From the NCBI RefSeq assembly GCF_029369745.1, contig NZ_CP120210.1:2604001-2668000 (forward strand): 64,000 nucleotides of DNA. Reading direction: 5' to 3'. The translations under genes and the position numbers were made by a program. Shown piece after piece: positions 16,087-24,685 of this stretch (positions are counted from its first letter, which is position 1; each line of letters starts with the position of its first letter). Source of the DNA: Amycolatopsis sp. QT-25. Its GTDB lineage: Bacteria > Actinomycetota > Actinomycetes > Mycobacteriales > Pseudonocardiaceae. Below the pieces are notes generated by a model that was given only the letters and a program-made list of their open reading frames with translations, did no database searches and was not told the origin of the DNA.

Positions 16087-16872
16087 TTAGGGCCGCGGGC
16101 CGTCGAAGCTGCCGTGACGCCCCGCGCCGTCACTGAACCGGCTCGCGCCTTCGACGGCTTCTTCGGCGAGCCCGCCACCGATCAGCGCGTTCGAGAACTC
16201 GGCCCGCATCCCCTCGTCTTCGGTGAGCCCGTACTGGCCGTACGCGGAGGTGCGGTCCGCGCGGAGGCACGCCTGGGGGAACGCGGCCAGCTCGCGTGCC
16301 AGGGCTTGCGCGGCCGCCAGCGCCTCGCCGTCGGGGACGACCCGGTTCGCGAGCCCGATCGCGAGCGCCTCGTCGGCGTCGACCGGCCTGCCGGTGAGGA
16401 TCAGGTCCATCGCCCGCGAATGCCCGATCAACCGGGGGAGGCGCACGGTGCCGCCGTCGATCAGCGGAACCCCCCAGCGGCGGCAGAACACGCCGAACAC
16501 GGCCGTGCGGTCGGCGACCCGCAGATCGCACCACAGCGCCAGTTCGAGGCCGCCCGCGACGGCGTGCCCGCGGACCGCGGCGATCACCGGCTTCGACAGC
16601 GTCATCCGCGACGGACCCATCGGCCCGTCACCCACCGGGCCGAGCGAGTTGGCGTGGCCGGTGCCGACGGCCTTCAGATCGGCTCCGGCGCAGAAGGCGT
16701 CACCCGAACCGGTGAGGACAGCGACCGCGGCGTTCTCGTCGGCGTCGAAGGCGCGGAACGCGTCCGCCAGCGCGGCCGCGGTCGGTCCGTCCACCGCGTT
16801 GCGAGCCTCGGGCCGGTTCAGCGTGATCGTCGTCACGGGCCCGTCCCGGTGGACGAGAACGTTTTCGCTCAT
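16087..16872 (-). CDS. Enoyl-CoA hydratase/isomerase family protein
   Basis: 261 residues, crotonase superfamily. Visible: TITLNRPEARNAVDG, GSGDAFCAGADLKAVG (oxyanion-hole region), KPVIAAVRGHAVAGGLELALWCDLRVADRTAVFG, and GLANRVVPDGE. The protein hydrates or isomerises an enoyl-CoA; the exact substrate is unknown. GGGAG lies six bases before the ATG. The GNAT gene follows 10 bases downstream in the same direction, probably one transcript. Confidence 0.88.
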   Translation of the reverse strand: MSENVLVHRDGPVTTITLNRPEARNAVDGPTAAALADAFRAFDADENAAVAVLTGSGDAFCAGADLKAVGTGHANSLGPVGDGPMGPSRMTLSKPVIAAVRGHAVAGGLELALWCDLRVADRTAVFGVFCRRWGVPLIDGGTVRLPRLIGHSRAMDLILTGRPVDADEALAIGLANRVVPDGEALAAAQALARELAAFPQACLRADRTSAYGQYGLTEDEGMRAEFSNALIGGGLAEEAVEGASRFSDGAGRHGSFDGPRP

Positions 16873-16993
16873 CGATCGCTCCCTCAGGCGAATCCGGGTG
16901 GGCAACCGGGCCCCGCTCTCCTTAAAGTGGTGACGAAGTCCGCAGTGCGCGCGGAGTCATCGTCTGGACACTACGGTGTGATGGGATGGAGCC

Positions 16994-17161
16994 ATGTCGC
17001 CCGGCTTGAAGAAATTCGTTGTGATCGCCGTCGTCGCGCTCGTGCTCTTCTTTCTGATCAGCAGGCCGACCCAATCCGCCGATGCCGTCCACACCGCGCT
17101 CGGCTGGCTGCGGTCCGGTGCCGAAGCCATCGTCACGTTCGTCCGGAGTCTCTTTTCCTGA
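16994..17161 (+). CDS. Small single-span membrane protein
   Basis: 55 residues. Lysines at 6-7 precede one membrane helix, FVVIAVVALVLFFLIS (residues 8-23), followed by an amphipathic tail (AVHTALGWLRSGAEAIVTFV). GGAG lies close before the ATG. Short proteins of this layout are common in this order of actinobacteria; the function is unknown. Its TGA stop is followed by CCCGCGCGAT, which resembles the first bases of the class C palindromes. Confidence 0.65.
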   Translation: MSPGLKKFVVIAVVALVLFFLISRPTQSADAVHTALGWLRSGAEAIVTFVRSLFS

Positions 17162-17510
17162 CCCGCGCGATGATCACCGGTGTCCTGGGTGACGCCGGTG
17201 CTCACGGTGCGCAGCCACCAGGGGGTATCACGCAGAGTCACCCGCCCTCGGCTTCGGTCGGGCGACTCGACCATCCGGGTGGATTGCCCCCGAAAACCCG
17301 CTGGTCGACGAATTTGTGCCCTGGAAGCTCTGGCGGAAAAGACCTCCGCGCCCCTACGGTGCTCACATTGCGTGATCGGTTGGTCCTCCAGGCGCCGGAG
17401 CCGGCCTCCTGAGTGAGGAGTTTCCGCAGGTGCAAGCCCCAGGGCAGCGGAACTTTCAGCCGGGCAAGTAAGTCAGGACTTGTCAGTCGGGGAATCATGA
17501 GGAGGCAGGG
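17162..17510. other. Gene-free stretch, 349 bases
   Basis: No supported open frame on either strand. It is moderately GC-rich with short hairpins (for example around 17240-17265) but no riboswitch class or perfect palindrome could be recognised. It would serve as the promoter and leader of the gene at 17511. Confidence 0.4.
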
Positions 17511-17993
17511 ATGACCGGAGATCCCGGAGTCGATGCGTTGATCCGGCAGTGGGCCGCGGAACGCGAGCAGACCCCCGAGGAGCAGGAGGCCGACCGCATC
17601 GCGTCGGCGTGGCTGGCCGACGTGCCGCGGCAGGCTCCCGGAATCCCCGGCCAGCGTCAGCAGTCCGGGCAGGCGCGCTGGGCGCCGGTCGAAGCCGCCG
17701 ACCCCGGCTACCTCGACGCCATGCGCCGTCGACTCCCGGAGGTCCCGCAGGACCTGCTCGTCGCGGCCGCCGGCTGGTGGCAGATGGTCGGCGGCGTCGC
17801 CGAGGCCGAAGCCTGGTGGGACGCCGGTATCAGCCCGCTCGACCAGCGCGCCCTCGACTACCGCGCGGCCGGGCTCGCCCCGTCCGACCTGAGCCGCCGT
17901 CTCGGCCCGATGACCGTCTTGCAGCACCTTCGCCGCGGCAGCGCTCCGGCCTGGTGTGTGGCGCGGCTGGCGAGGCAGCAGAAGTCCGCCTGA
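17511..17993 (+). CDS. Hypothetical soluble protein
   Basis: 160 residues, not recognised. The N-terminus is acidic (WAAEREQTPEEQEADRIASAWLADV), the middle is Pro/Gln-rich, and the C-terminal 95 residues form an alpha-helical, Trp-rich domain (LLVAAAGWWQMVGGVAEAEAWWDAG, SDLSRRLGPMTVLQHLRRG). No signal peptide or membrane helix. AGGAGG lies at a good distance before the ATG. Alone in direction; the next gene starts 130 bases later. Confidence 0.7.
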   Translation: MTGDPGVDALIRQWAAEREQTPEEQEADRIASAWLADVPRQAPGIPGQRQQSGQARWAPVEAADPGYLDAMRRRLPEVPQDLLVAAAGWWQMVGGVAEAEAWWDAGISPLDQRALDYRAAGLAPSDLSRRLGPMTVLQHLRRGSAPAWCVARLARQQKSA

Positions 17994-18123
17994 GGGAACT
18001 TCTCGCACGCGCGGGTGAACCGGCGTGGCAAGGGCGATCTCGACCAGTGCGTAACGCTAACCTGCGCGGGCTCGTTGTTCGAGCATCGGTCGTGATCGCC
18101 GCCCATGCTGGAGGACCCGCTTC

Positions 18124-19008
18124 GTGCGCACAACCCCGGAAAACGACGAGCTCGTCGCGGACTCGGCCACGCCCGCTCCGCCACGCCGCGGGGTGGGCGC
18201 CGCCGTACTCGGCAGACTGGTGATCGTGCTGGTCGTGCTCGGCCTCGCCGGGGGCGGGATCTGGCTGGTGACCAAGGCTTCCGCCCCGGTCGCGAGCCCG
18301 ACGACGATGGAGATCCCCGCGCTGCAGGTGAAGGCGGCCGACGTCGAACCCGGCTCGGTCGCCCCGGTGAACGCCACCGTCGCGGGCGGCGCCACCCCGC
18401 AGACCGCGCCGCAGCAGGCGCAGCCGAAGCCGGGCAAGGACCCGCTGACCGCCTGGACGGAGCGGGCGGCACAGACCACCGGCATCCCGGCCAGGGCACT
18501 GCTCGCCTACGGCAACGCCGAACTGGCGATGCGTCAGATGCAGCCCCGCTGCAAGATCTCGTGGGCGACCCTGGCGGGCATCGGCCGCATCGAGTCGAAT
18601 CACGGCCAGTACGGCGGCGCCGTCCTCGGCCAGGACGGACGGCCCTCGAAGCCGATCATCGGCGTCCCGCTCGACGGATCACCCGGGGTGAAAGCGATCG
18701 GGGACACCGACCGCGGCCAGTTCGACGGCGACGCGGCCGTCGACCGCGCGGTCGGGCCGATGCAGTTCATCCCCGGCACCTGGCGCCGCTACGCCGCTGA
18801 CGGCAACCGCGACGGCGTCGGCGACCCGCAGCAGATCGACGACGCGACCCTGGCGGCGGCACGCTACCTGTGCGTGAACAACCGCGACATGTCGGCGGCC
18901 TCGGGGTGGTGGCAGGGGATCCTGTCGTACAACAACTCGACCGAGTACGCGCAGAAGGTCTTCGGGCTGGCGGACGACTACGCGAAAGCCGTCGCCGCCC
19001 GTTCATGA
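18124..19008 (+). CDS. Membrane-anchored lytic transglycosylase-like protein
   Basis: 294 residues. A short cytoplasmic N-terminus is followed by one membrane helix (LGRLVIVLVVLGLAGGGIWLV, about 28-49), a Pro/Thr-rich linker, and an SLT/lysozyme-like domain from about residue 105. The catalytic glutamate is in IGRIESNHGQYGG, followed by GPMQFIPGTWRRYAADGN and AARYLC...SYNNSTEYA. It likely cleaves peptidoglycan glycan strands outside the cell. Start GTG at 18124; no clear ribosome site, so the start is moderately sure. Confidence 0.82.
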   Translation: MRTTPENDELVADSATPAPPRRGVGAAVLGRLVIVLVVLGLAGGGIWLVTKASAPVASPTTMEIPALQVKAADVEPGSVAPVNATVAGGATPQTAPQQAQPKPGKDPLTAWTERAAQTTGIPARALLAYGNAELAMRQMQPRCKISWATLAGIGRIESNHGQYGGAVLGQDGRPSKPIIGVPLDGSPGVKAIGDTDRGQFDGDAAVDRAVGPMQFIPGTWRRYAADGNRDGVGDPQQIDDATLAAARYLCVNNRDMSAASGWWQGILSYNNSTEYAQKVFGLADDYAKAVAARS

Positions 19009-19031
19009 GTGCTCGGCTCGGTCCGCGTGAA

Positions 19032-19081
19032 GTACGTGAAGGCCCCCCTTACCTAGGCGCAAGGAAGGGGCCTTCATGTAC
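19032..19081. repeat. Imperfect class A palindrome
   Basis: Arms 19032-19050 and 19061-19081 (GTACGTGAAGGCCCCCCTT against AAGGAAGGGGCCTTCATGTAC) pair except at a few positions. The centre ACCTAGGCGC is the class A tip. It follows the transglycosylase stop by 23 bases. Confidence 0.75.
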
Positions 19082-19239
19082 TGGGGAGGTGCCTTCACGC
19101 GCGCCGCGCGCCCTCTTGCGCTGACGACTCCAGAACACTTCCGGCACCCGCGCTGACGCCTGAGGTCGCGGCCGGGACCAAAGTCCCGAGCGCCCAGGTC
19201 GGCGGAGTTTCCCGCCGCGACCAGTGCTAGCGTCGATGC

Positions 19240-19611
19240 GTGTCCGCATCGTCCGCCACCCTGCGCCGTCTCGGCATCGCCGGCGTCTGCCTGGCGAGCC
19301 TGGCGCTGTGCTGCGGGCTCGCCTGGTGGCAGTGGGAGCGGTTCTCCTCGGCCAACGGCACGTTCCAGAACCTCGGCTATGTGTTGCAGTGGCCGCTGTT
19401 CGGATTGTTCCCCGCGTTCATGTTCTGGCGGATCCGCAAGCTTCGCCGTCAGGCCGCCGAGGCCGACGTCCAGGAGACGGTGGCCGAGACCGCCGTCCCC
19501 GAGGCGCCCGCGCCCCGGCAGCGTCGTGCCCCGGCACCGCCGCCCCCCGAGGACGACGAGCTCGCCGCGTACAACAGGTACCTTCGCGAACTCAACGCCC
19601 GCGACAAGTAG
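19240..19611 (+). CDS. Two-helix membrane protein
   Basis: 123 residues, not named. Two hydrophobic segments, GIAGVCLASLALCCGLAWWQW (about 12-32) and VLQWPLFGLFPAFMFWRI (about 48-65), are followed by a basic stretch (RKLRRQAAE) and an acidic/proline tail ending YNRYLRELNARDK. GTG start; TAGCGT (19228-19233) lies six bases before it, so the message is probably leaderless. The DUF3817 gene begins 23 bases after its stop, so the pair forms an operon. Confidence 0.72.
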   Translation: MSASSATLRRLGIAGVCLASLALCCGLAWWQWERFSSANGTFQNLGYVLQWPLFGLFPAFMFWRIRKLRRQAAEADVQETVAETAVPEAPAPRQRRAPAPPPPEDDELAAYNRYLRELNARDK

Positions 19612-19634
19612 TTCCCAGAGAGGTTCGAGACCCT

Positions 19635-19988
19635 ATGACCACCCGAACTGACGACGCCGCCCCGGCCCGCCCGGTTTCGCTGAGCGGACCGCTGATCCGC
19701 TTCCGCGTCGCGGCGTACGCCACCGGTGTGGCCCTGCTCGGTCTGGTCGTCGAGATGCTGCTGCAGTATGTCTTCCGCGTGGAGCTTCCCCAGTTCGTGA
19801 AGATGATCCCCATGGTCCACGGCGGGCTGTACCTGGTCTATCTGCTGCTCGCGGTCGACCTCGCGATCAAGGCCCGCTGGTCGATGAAGGGCACCCTCCT
19901 CGTACTGATCGCCGGCTGCGTCCCGTTCTTCTCCTTCGTGATGGAGCGCAAGGTCACGCACAAGGTCCAGGTGGGCGCGAAGCTCTAA
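19635..19988 (+). CDS. DUF3817 membrane protein
   Basis: 117 residues. Three membrane helices: FRVAAYATGVALLGLVVEMLL, MVHGGLYLVYLLLAVDLAI and GTLLVLIAGCVPFFSFVMERKV. This matches DUF3817, a small integral membrane family of unknown function. It follows the membrane protein at 19240 as a likely two-gene operon. Its 3' end overlaps the stop of the convergent MFS gene by four bases. Confidence 0.85.
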   Translation: MTTRTDDAAPARPVSLSGPLIRFRVAAYATGVALLGLVVEMLLQYVFRVELPQFVKMIPMVHGGLYLVYLLLAVDLAIKARWSMKGTLLVLIAGCVPFFSFVMERKVTHKVQVGAKL

Positions 19989-21406
19989 ACCCGGCGCCGG
20001 AAGGTCAGTGCCACCAGGAAGGACACCGCCGTCACCACGGCGGCGGCGGTGAAGGCCGCGGTCATGCCGTCCACGGTGGTCTCCGCCGGGGTGCCGGACG
20101 GCGTCCGTGTCACCGCGCCGAACACGGTGATCAGAATCGCCAGCCCCAAGGTCGCCCCGACCTGCTGCAACGTCTGCAGTGCCCCGCCCGCGGCGCCGGC
20201 GTCGTCGGTGGGGACCGTCGCCATGATGATCACGCTGAGCGGCGAGAACGCCAGCCCCGCGCCGACGCCCATCAGCAGCATCGGGCCGAGCAGCTGGGAG
20301 AGGTAGCCGCTGTCGGTGGTGAGCGTGGTCAGCCAGACGACCCCGCCGGTCATCAGCGCGGTCCCGGTCAGCGCGAGCGGCTTCGGCCCGAACCGGGGGA
20401 GCAGCTTCGGGATCAGCCTGCTGAGCCCGAACATGCAGACCGCCATCGGCAGGAACGCGAAGCCGGTCTCCAGCGCGGCGAAGCCCGCGATGTCCTGCAG
20501 GAACTGGGTCAGGAAAAAGAACATCGACATCATGGCCATCGGCCCGAGGAAGAAGTTGACGTAGGCCGCAGCGCGGTCGCGGTCGGCGAACAGGCGCAAC
20601 GGGATCAGCGGTTCGCGCACCTTGGTCTCGATGGTGAGGAACGCCGCCAGTAGTGCCAGCCCGGCGGCGAGAGCGCCAAGGGTGACCATGTCGCCCCAAC
20701 CGTGCGAAGCGGCGTGGGTGAAGGCGAACACCAGGGAGCCGACGCCGAAGGTGCCGGTGAAGGCGCCGGGAAGATCCAGCCGGGCGCGTCGCCGAGGAGG
20801 ATCGGCGACGTATCGCGAGGTGAGCAGGACGATCGCGAGCCCGAACGGGACGTTGATGTACAGCGCCGCGCGCCACGAGATCCATTCGGTCAGCAACCCG
20901 CCCAGCAGCAGGCCGATCGCGAAACCACTGCTGGACATCGCCGAGAACAACGCCAGCGCGCGCACCCGCGCCTTGGCTTCGGTGAACGTGCCGGTGATCA
21001 GCGCCAGCGTGCTCGGCCCGGCCAGCGCGGCGCCGACACCCTGCGCGACCCGGGCGGCGATCAGCAGTTCCGCCGAGCCGGCGAGGCCGCCGAGCAGGGA
21101 GGCGGCGGTGAACACACCCGCGCCGACGACGAACATGCGGCGGCGCCCGAACAGGTCGCCCGCCCGGCCTCCGAGCAGCAGCAAGCCACCGAAGACGAGG
21201 CTGTACGCCGTCATCACCCAGGACAGGCCGGTGTCGGTGAAACCGAGTTCGGACTGGATGCGGGGGAGCGCGACGTTCATCACCGTCGCGTCGAGGATGA
21301 GCATGAGCTGGCAGGTCAGGATGATCGGGAGGACCAGCCGATGCGGAGGTGGCGGGGCCCCGGCCGTCTCCGGCCTGGGCTCGGCACGCAGGGTTCGTTC
21401 GGTCAA
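19985..21406 (-). CDS. MFS drug efflux transporter, DHA2/EmrB-QacA type
   Basis: 473 residues, about 14 membrane segments. Motif A is seen as GGRAGDLFGRRRMFVVG after TM2-3 and the family motif LDATVMNVALPRIQSELGF in TM1. It exports an unknown small, probably hydrophobic compound by proton antiport. The TTG at 21406 is preferred because GGAG lies six bases before it; a TTG four codons earlier is possible. A TetR gene is divergent and three copies of one palindrome lie between them, so expression is repressed and drug-inducible by analogy with TetR/MFS pairs. Confidence 0.9.
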   Translation of the reverse strand: MTERTLRAEPRPETAGAPPPPHRLVLPIILTCQLMLILDATVMNVALPRIQSELGFTDTGLSWVMTAYSLVFGGLLLLGGRAGDLFGRRRMFVVGAGVFTAASLLGGLAGSAELLIAARVAQGVGAALAGPSTLALITGTFTEAKARVRALALFSAMSSSGFAIGLLLGGLLTEWISWRAALYINVPFGLAIVLLTSRYVADPPRRRARLDLPGAFTGTFGVGSLVFAFTHAASHGWGDMVTLGALAAGLALLAAFLTIETKVREPLIPLRLFADRDRAAAYVNFFLGPMAMMSMFFFLTQFLQDIAGFAALETGFAFLPMAVCMFGLSRLIPKLLPRFGPKPLALTGTALMTGGVVWLTTLTTDSGYLSQLLGPMLLMGVGAGLAFSPLSVIIMATVPTDDAGAAGGALQTLQQVGATLGLAILITVFGAVTRTPSGTPAETTVDGMTAAFTAAAVVTAVSFLVALTFRRRV

Positions 21407-21437
21407 GGAATACTCCAAAGACGTAACGAGATGAAGC

Positions 21438-21518
21438 GGAGAGACTCTCCACTTGAGGTCGTGAGCGATGATATGGAGACATTCTCCGCTTACGCAAGGG
21501 GATTCGGAGAACGTCTCC
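21438..21518. promoter_or_regulatory. Three operators GGAGANNNTCTCC in the MFS/tetR intergenic region
   Basis: Exact copies of GGAGA-N3-TCTCC occur at 21438-21450, 21475-21487 and 21506-21518, with different central bases (GAC, CAT, ACG). Centres are 37 and 31 bases apart. Conservation of arms but not centres marks them as protein sites, most likely for the TetR protein at 21544. Confidence 0.78.
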
Positions 21519-21543
21519 GTTTTCGTCGCCCGAGGAGGTGCAG

Positions 21544-22113
21544 ATGGTCACGGCCGATCCGGACCGCCCCATGCGCGCGGACGCGCGGCGCAACTACGAG
21601 CGCATCGTGGCCGTGGCGAAGAAGGCGTTCACCGCCGACGGCGTGGACGTGCCCGCCGACGACATCGCCAAACGCGCCGGTGTCGGCGCGGGCACGCTGT
21701 ACCGGCACTTCCCGACGCGCGACAAACTGATCGAGGCCGTCTACCGCGACGAGATCGGCGGATTGGCGCAGCAGGCCTACGACCTGCTCGCCGAATTGCC
21801 ACCGGGCAAGGCGCTCGAGACGTGGCTGGCCACGCACGTCGTCTACGTGGTCGAGAAACACGGGCTCGCGATGACGTTGAAGGCTTCCGTCGACGCCGGC
21901 TCAGAAGTCTTCGCCTGGTGTCAGTCACGATTGCGGGCCGCGGCCGACACGATCGTGAAGGCGGCGCAGGACGAAGGAGTGCTCCGGGCCGACGTCACCG
22001 GCGTCGACATCCTGCGGCTCGGTCACGGCTTGGGCTCGGCGGCGAGCAAGGCTTCGGAGGAGGACACGAAGCGGCTTCTCGCGATCGTGCTGGACGGTCT
22101 CCGGGTGTCCTGA
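21544..22113 (+). CDS. TetR-family repressor of the adjacent MFS pump
   Basis: 189 residues. Helix-turn-helix: RIVAVAKKAFTADGVDVPADDIAKRAGVGAGTLYRHFPTRDKLI in two parts (about 16-60). The C-terminal domain resembles TetR_C_33-type ligand pockets (FAWCQSRLRAAADTIVKAA). GAGGAGG lies six bases before the ATG at 21544. Divergent from the MFS gene with three shared operators, so it probably represses both and releases DNA on binding the exported compound. Confidence 0.88.
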   Translation: MVTADPDRPMRADARRNYERIVAVAKKAFTADGVDVPADDIAKRAGVGAGTLYRHFPTRDKLIEAVYRDEIGGLAQQAYDLLAELPPGKALETWLATHVVYVVEKHGLAMTLKASVDAGSEVFAWCQSRLRAAADTIVKAAQDEGVLRADVTGVDILRLGHGLGSAASKASEEDTKRLLAIVLDGLRVS

Positions 22114-22129
22114 AGGCCTGGCGGCGACG

Positions 22130-22496
22130 AGAGGTTCCTACCTTCGGAGGCGCCGGTAACAATCCTCTGCGCGCTGACCCGCCTACTGGCCTTCTGTGGT
22201 CCGCAGCAGCAGAAAAGATGTCAGAGGCCACCGAGCAGTACGTCCGCGACCATGGATTGGCCGAACGCGGAATGCCTTCGGCTGTGTATGACGTAGAGAT
22301 GAAACTGGCCGTGCACATGGCCGGCAACGGCATCACTCATGCCGCCGTTACGATCAACAACACGCCCTGTATAGGTCCCTTCAGCTGTGACCGCCTTCTG
22401 CCGAAGATCCTGCCGCAAGGCACCACGCTCGACGTGCACGGCACAACGGCGGATGGCGAGGCGACGGACAAGCGATACGGAGGAACGGCCACGTGA
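22130..22496 (+). pseudogene. DddA-like (SCP1.201-type) deaminase toxin remnant
   Basis: Only the C-terminal toxin domain of a polymorphic secreted toxin remains; no N-terminal delivery region is present. The deaminase fold is clear: EMKLAVHMAGNGITHAAVTI, then NNTPCIGPFSCDRLLPKILP, then LDVHGT. The zinc cysteines (PC-x5-C) are intact. The zinc ligand expected in the HVE motif reads DVE (codon GAC at the His position), so catalysis should be lost. An ATG at 22218 would give 92 residues, but coding similarity seems to begin near 22130. The matching Imm1 gene follows at once. Confidence 0.68.
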
Positions 22497-22532
22497 TCGA
22501 AAGCATGGTACGACGAAGACAAGTCGGAACCA

Positions 22533-23063
22533 GTGATCATCGAGTCTGCCGCCGACCTTGGCCCGGTGTTGGACGCCGTGGCGGCTGAACCCGGCCCGAC
22601 GCTGGTGAACCTACATGTCGACGGTGAGTATCCGTGGCTCGAGGTGGGCATTGACGGCGACCGGGGCACCCTTCGCTACGTCGGTGACGTCAGTCCGGAA
22701 GGCGCATTCAGCCGGAACGCCGATGCCCCCTTCCCGCTGCCGGAGAAGGGCGAAGTGACGTACTACTACATGCGCAACGAGCGGCCATACCCTGCCGACG
22801 CGGAGATCCCCGTGGCCGTCGTCCGGCAGGCCGCTCACGACTTCCTGACTTCCGGAGGGCAACGACCGTCCGGTCTGAACTGGACTGAGCAGGGCAGCCC
22901 GGCCCAGGAATCTCGCTTCACGGGCACGAACAGTGTTCGGTTGGTGCGTAATCGGCAAAGGCCACGTGGCAACGCAGGTGAGAAACAGGCCGTTACAAAA
23001 GGGGCCCTATCGCTACCCGCAGGTAGATTAAGAGGCCTGCACGGAGCGGTGGGCCCTACCTGA
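22533..23063 (+). CDS. Imm1-family immunity protein
   Basis: 176 residues from a GTG start. The Imm1 pattern is seen: SAADLGPVLDAVAAEPGPTLVNLHVDG, PWLEVGIDGDRGTLRYVGD, EVTYYYMRNE, then PVAVVRQAAHDFLTSGGQRPSGLNW. Imm1 proteins neutralise deaminase and other nuclease toxins, consistent with the adjacent DddA-like remnant. Family members usually begin with an AWYD-like motif; here that motif (AWYDEDKSEPV) lies upstream of the first start, in frame but after a stop, suggesting a frameshift at the overlap with the toxin gene. The last 55 residues are lower-GC and unlike the family, so the native stop may also be lost. Confidence 0.65.
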   Translation: MIIESAADLGPVLDAVAAEPGPTLVNLHVDGEYPWLEVGIDGDRGTLRYVGDVSPEGAFSRNADAPFPLPEKGEVTYYYMRNERPYPADAEIPVAVVRQAAHDFLTSGGQRPSGLNWTEQGSPAQESRFTGTNSVRLVRNRQRPRGNAGEKQAVTKGALSLPAGRLRGLHGAVGPT

Positions 23064-23110
23064 TCACCAGTGACGCCCCAGCGTCGGCCGCGTAGTCCGG
23101 GATCCCGCCA

Positions 23111-24685
23111 TCAGGAGCCGATCCCGGTGAGGGACCGCACCTCCATCTCCGCCTGCTTGACGGGGTCGGCCTTCGAGCGGCCGACGAAGGTGCCCACGAA
23201 CCCGCACAGGAACGAGAACGGGATCGACACCAGACCCGGGTTCTTCAGCGGGAACCAGTGGAAGTCGACGCCGGAGATGATCGAGTCCGCGGCCCCGGAC
23301 ATCACCGGCGAGAAGAACACGAGCACCAGGCTCGCGATCAGCCCGCCGTAGATACCCCACAGCGTCCCGGTGGTGTTGAAGCGTTTCCATAACAGCGAGT
23401 ACAGCAGCGTCGAGAGGTTCGCCGACGCCGCGACGGCGAACGCCAGCGCCACCAGGAACGCGATGTTCTGCCCGTTCGCCAGGATGCCGCCGACGATCGC
23501 GAACGCCCCGACGGCGACCGCGGTCAACCGGGCGACCCGGACCTCCGCGGCCGGTTCCGCCTTGCCGTTCTTGAAGATGTTGGCGTAGACGTCGTGGGCG
23601 AAGGAGGCGGAGGCGGTGATCGTCAGCCCGGCGACGACGGCGAGGATGGTCGCGAAGGCCACCGCCGAGACGACGCCGAGCAGGACGGTGCCGCCGATGT
23701 TCAGCGCGAGCAGCGGCGCCGCCGAGTTCTCCCCGCCGGGCGCGTTCTTGATCGCCTCCGGACCGACCAGCGCGGCCGCGCCGAAGCCGATGACCAGCGT
23801 GCAGAGATAGAAGAGGGTCATGCAGGCGGTCGCCCAGACCACCGAGCGCCGTGCCTCGCGCGAGTTCGGCACCGTGTAGAAGCGCATCAGCACGTGCGGG
23901 AGCGCGGCGGCGCCGAGGACCAGCGCCAGTGCCAGCGAGACGAAGTCGAGCTTCGTGACCTCGCTCTTGCCGTACGAGCCGCCGGGTTGCAGCAGCTCGT
24001 CCCCGAGCGGGCTGTTGTCGGCGGCGGCCGAGAGCAGGTTCGAGAAACTGAACCCGAACTTGCCGAACAGGAACACGGTGATCAGCGCACCGGTCAGCAG
24101 CAGGATGGTCGCCTTGATGATCTGCACCCACGTGGTGCCCTTCATGCCGCCGACCAGCACGTACAGCACCATGACGACGCCGACGACGCCGATCACCAGC
24201 GCCTGGCCGACGCCGCCGTGGATGTCCAGCAGCAGCGCCACCAGCCCGCCGGCGCCCGCCATCTGCGCGAGCATGTAGAAGAAGGAGATCACCAGCGTCG
24301 ACGTCGCGGCCGCGGCGCGGACCGGCCGCTGCTTCATCCGGAAACTCAGCACGTCGCCCATGGTGAAGCGGCCGGTGTTGCGCAGCAGTTCCGCGATCAG
24401 CAGCAGGTCGACCATCCACGCGACGAGGAACCCGATCGAGTACAGGAAGCCGTCGTAGCCGTGGATGGCGATCGCCCCGGCGATACCGAGGAACGACGCC
24501 GCCGAGAGGAAGTCGCCGGAAAGCGCGATGCCGTTCTGCCGTCCGGTGAAGGCGCTGCCCGCGGCGTAGTAGTCCGAAGTGGACGAGTTGCGCGTGCTGA
24601 CGCGGTACACCACGAACAGGGTGATCGCGACGAACAGCGCGAACACCGCGATGTTCAGCACGGGATCGTTGTCGGGGATGCTCAT
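23111..24685 (-). CDS. actP: Sodium:solute symporter, acetate/ActP type
   Basis: 524 residues with about 13 membrane helices. Motifs: DYYAAGSAFTGRQNGIALSGDFLSAASFLG near the start (sodium site region), GDVLSFRMKQRPVRA, and the later MTLFYLCTLVIGFGAAAL. It belongs to the SSS family and most resembles cation/acetate symporters. Its ATG overlaps the stop of the DUF485 gene (ATGA), so translation is coupled. DUF485-SSS pairs are the standard acetate or monocarboxylate uptake arrangement. Other monocarboxylates are possible substrates. Confidence 0.87.
   Translation of the reverse strand: MSIPDNDPVLNIAVFALFVAITLFVVYRVSTRNSSTSDYYAAGSAFTGRQNGIALSGDFLSAASFLGIAGAIAIHGYDGFLYSIGFLVAWMVDLLLIAELLRNTGRFTMGDVLSFRMKQRPVRAAAATSTLVISFFYMLAQMAGAGGLVALLLDIHGGVGQALVIGVVGVVMVLYVLVGGMKGTTWVQIIKATILLLTGALITVFLFGKFGFSFSNLLSAAADNSPLGDELLQPGGSYGKSEVTKLDFVSLALALVLGAAALPHVLMRFYTVPNSREARRSVVWATACMTLFYLCTLVIGFGAAALVGPEAIKNAPGGENSAAPLLALNIGGTVLLGVVSAVAFATILAVVAGLTITASASFAHDVYANIFKNGKAEPAAEVRVARLTAVAVGAFAIVGGILANGQNIAFLVALAFAVAASANLSTLLYSLLWKRFNTTGTLWGIYGGLIASLVLVFFSPVMSGAADSIISGVDFHWFPLKNPGLVSIPFSFLCGFVGTFVGRSKADPVKQAEMEVRSLTGIGS

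Noticed and set aside
17162..17510. Possible riboswitch upstream of the hypothetical gene at 17511
   Set aside because: Some GGTGACGCC- and CCGGGTGG-like words recall the c-di-AMP riboswitch, but the order and core do not fit and the downstream gene has no cell-wall function.
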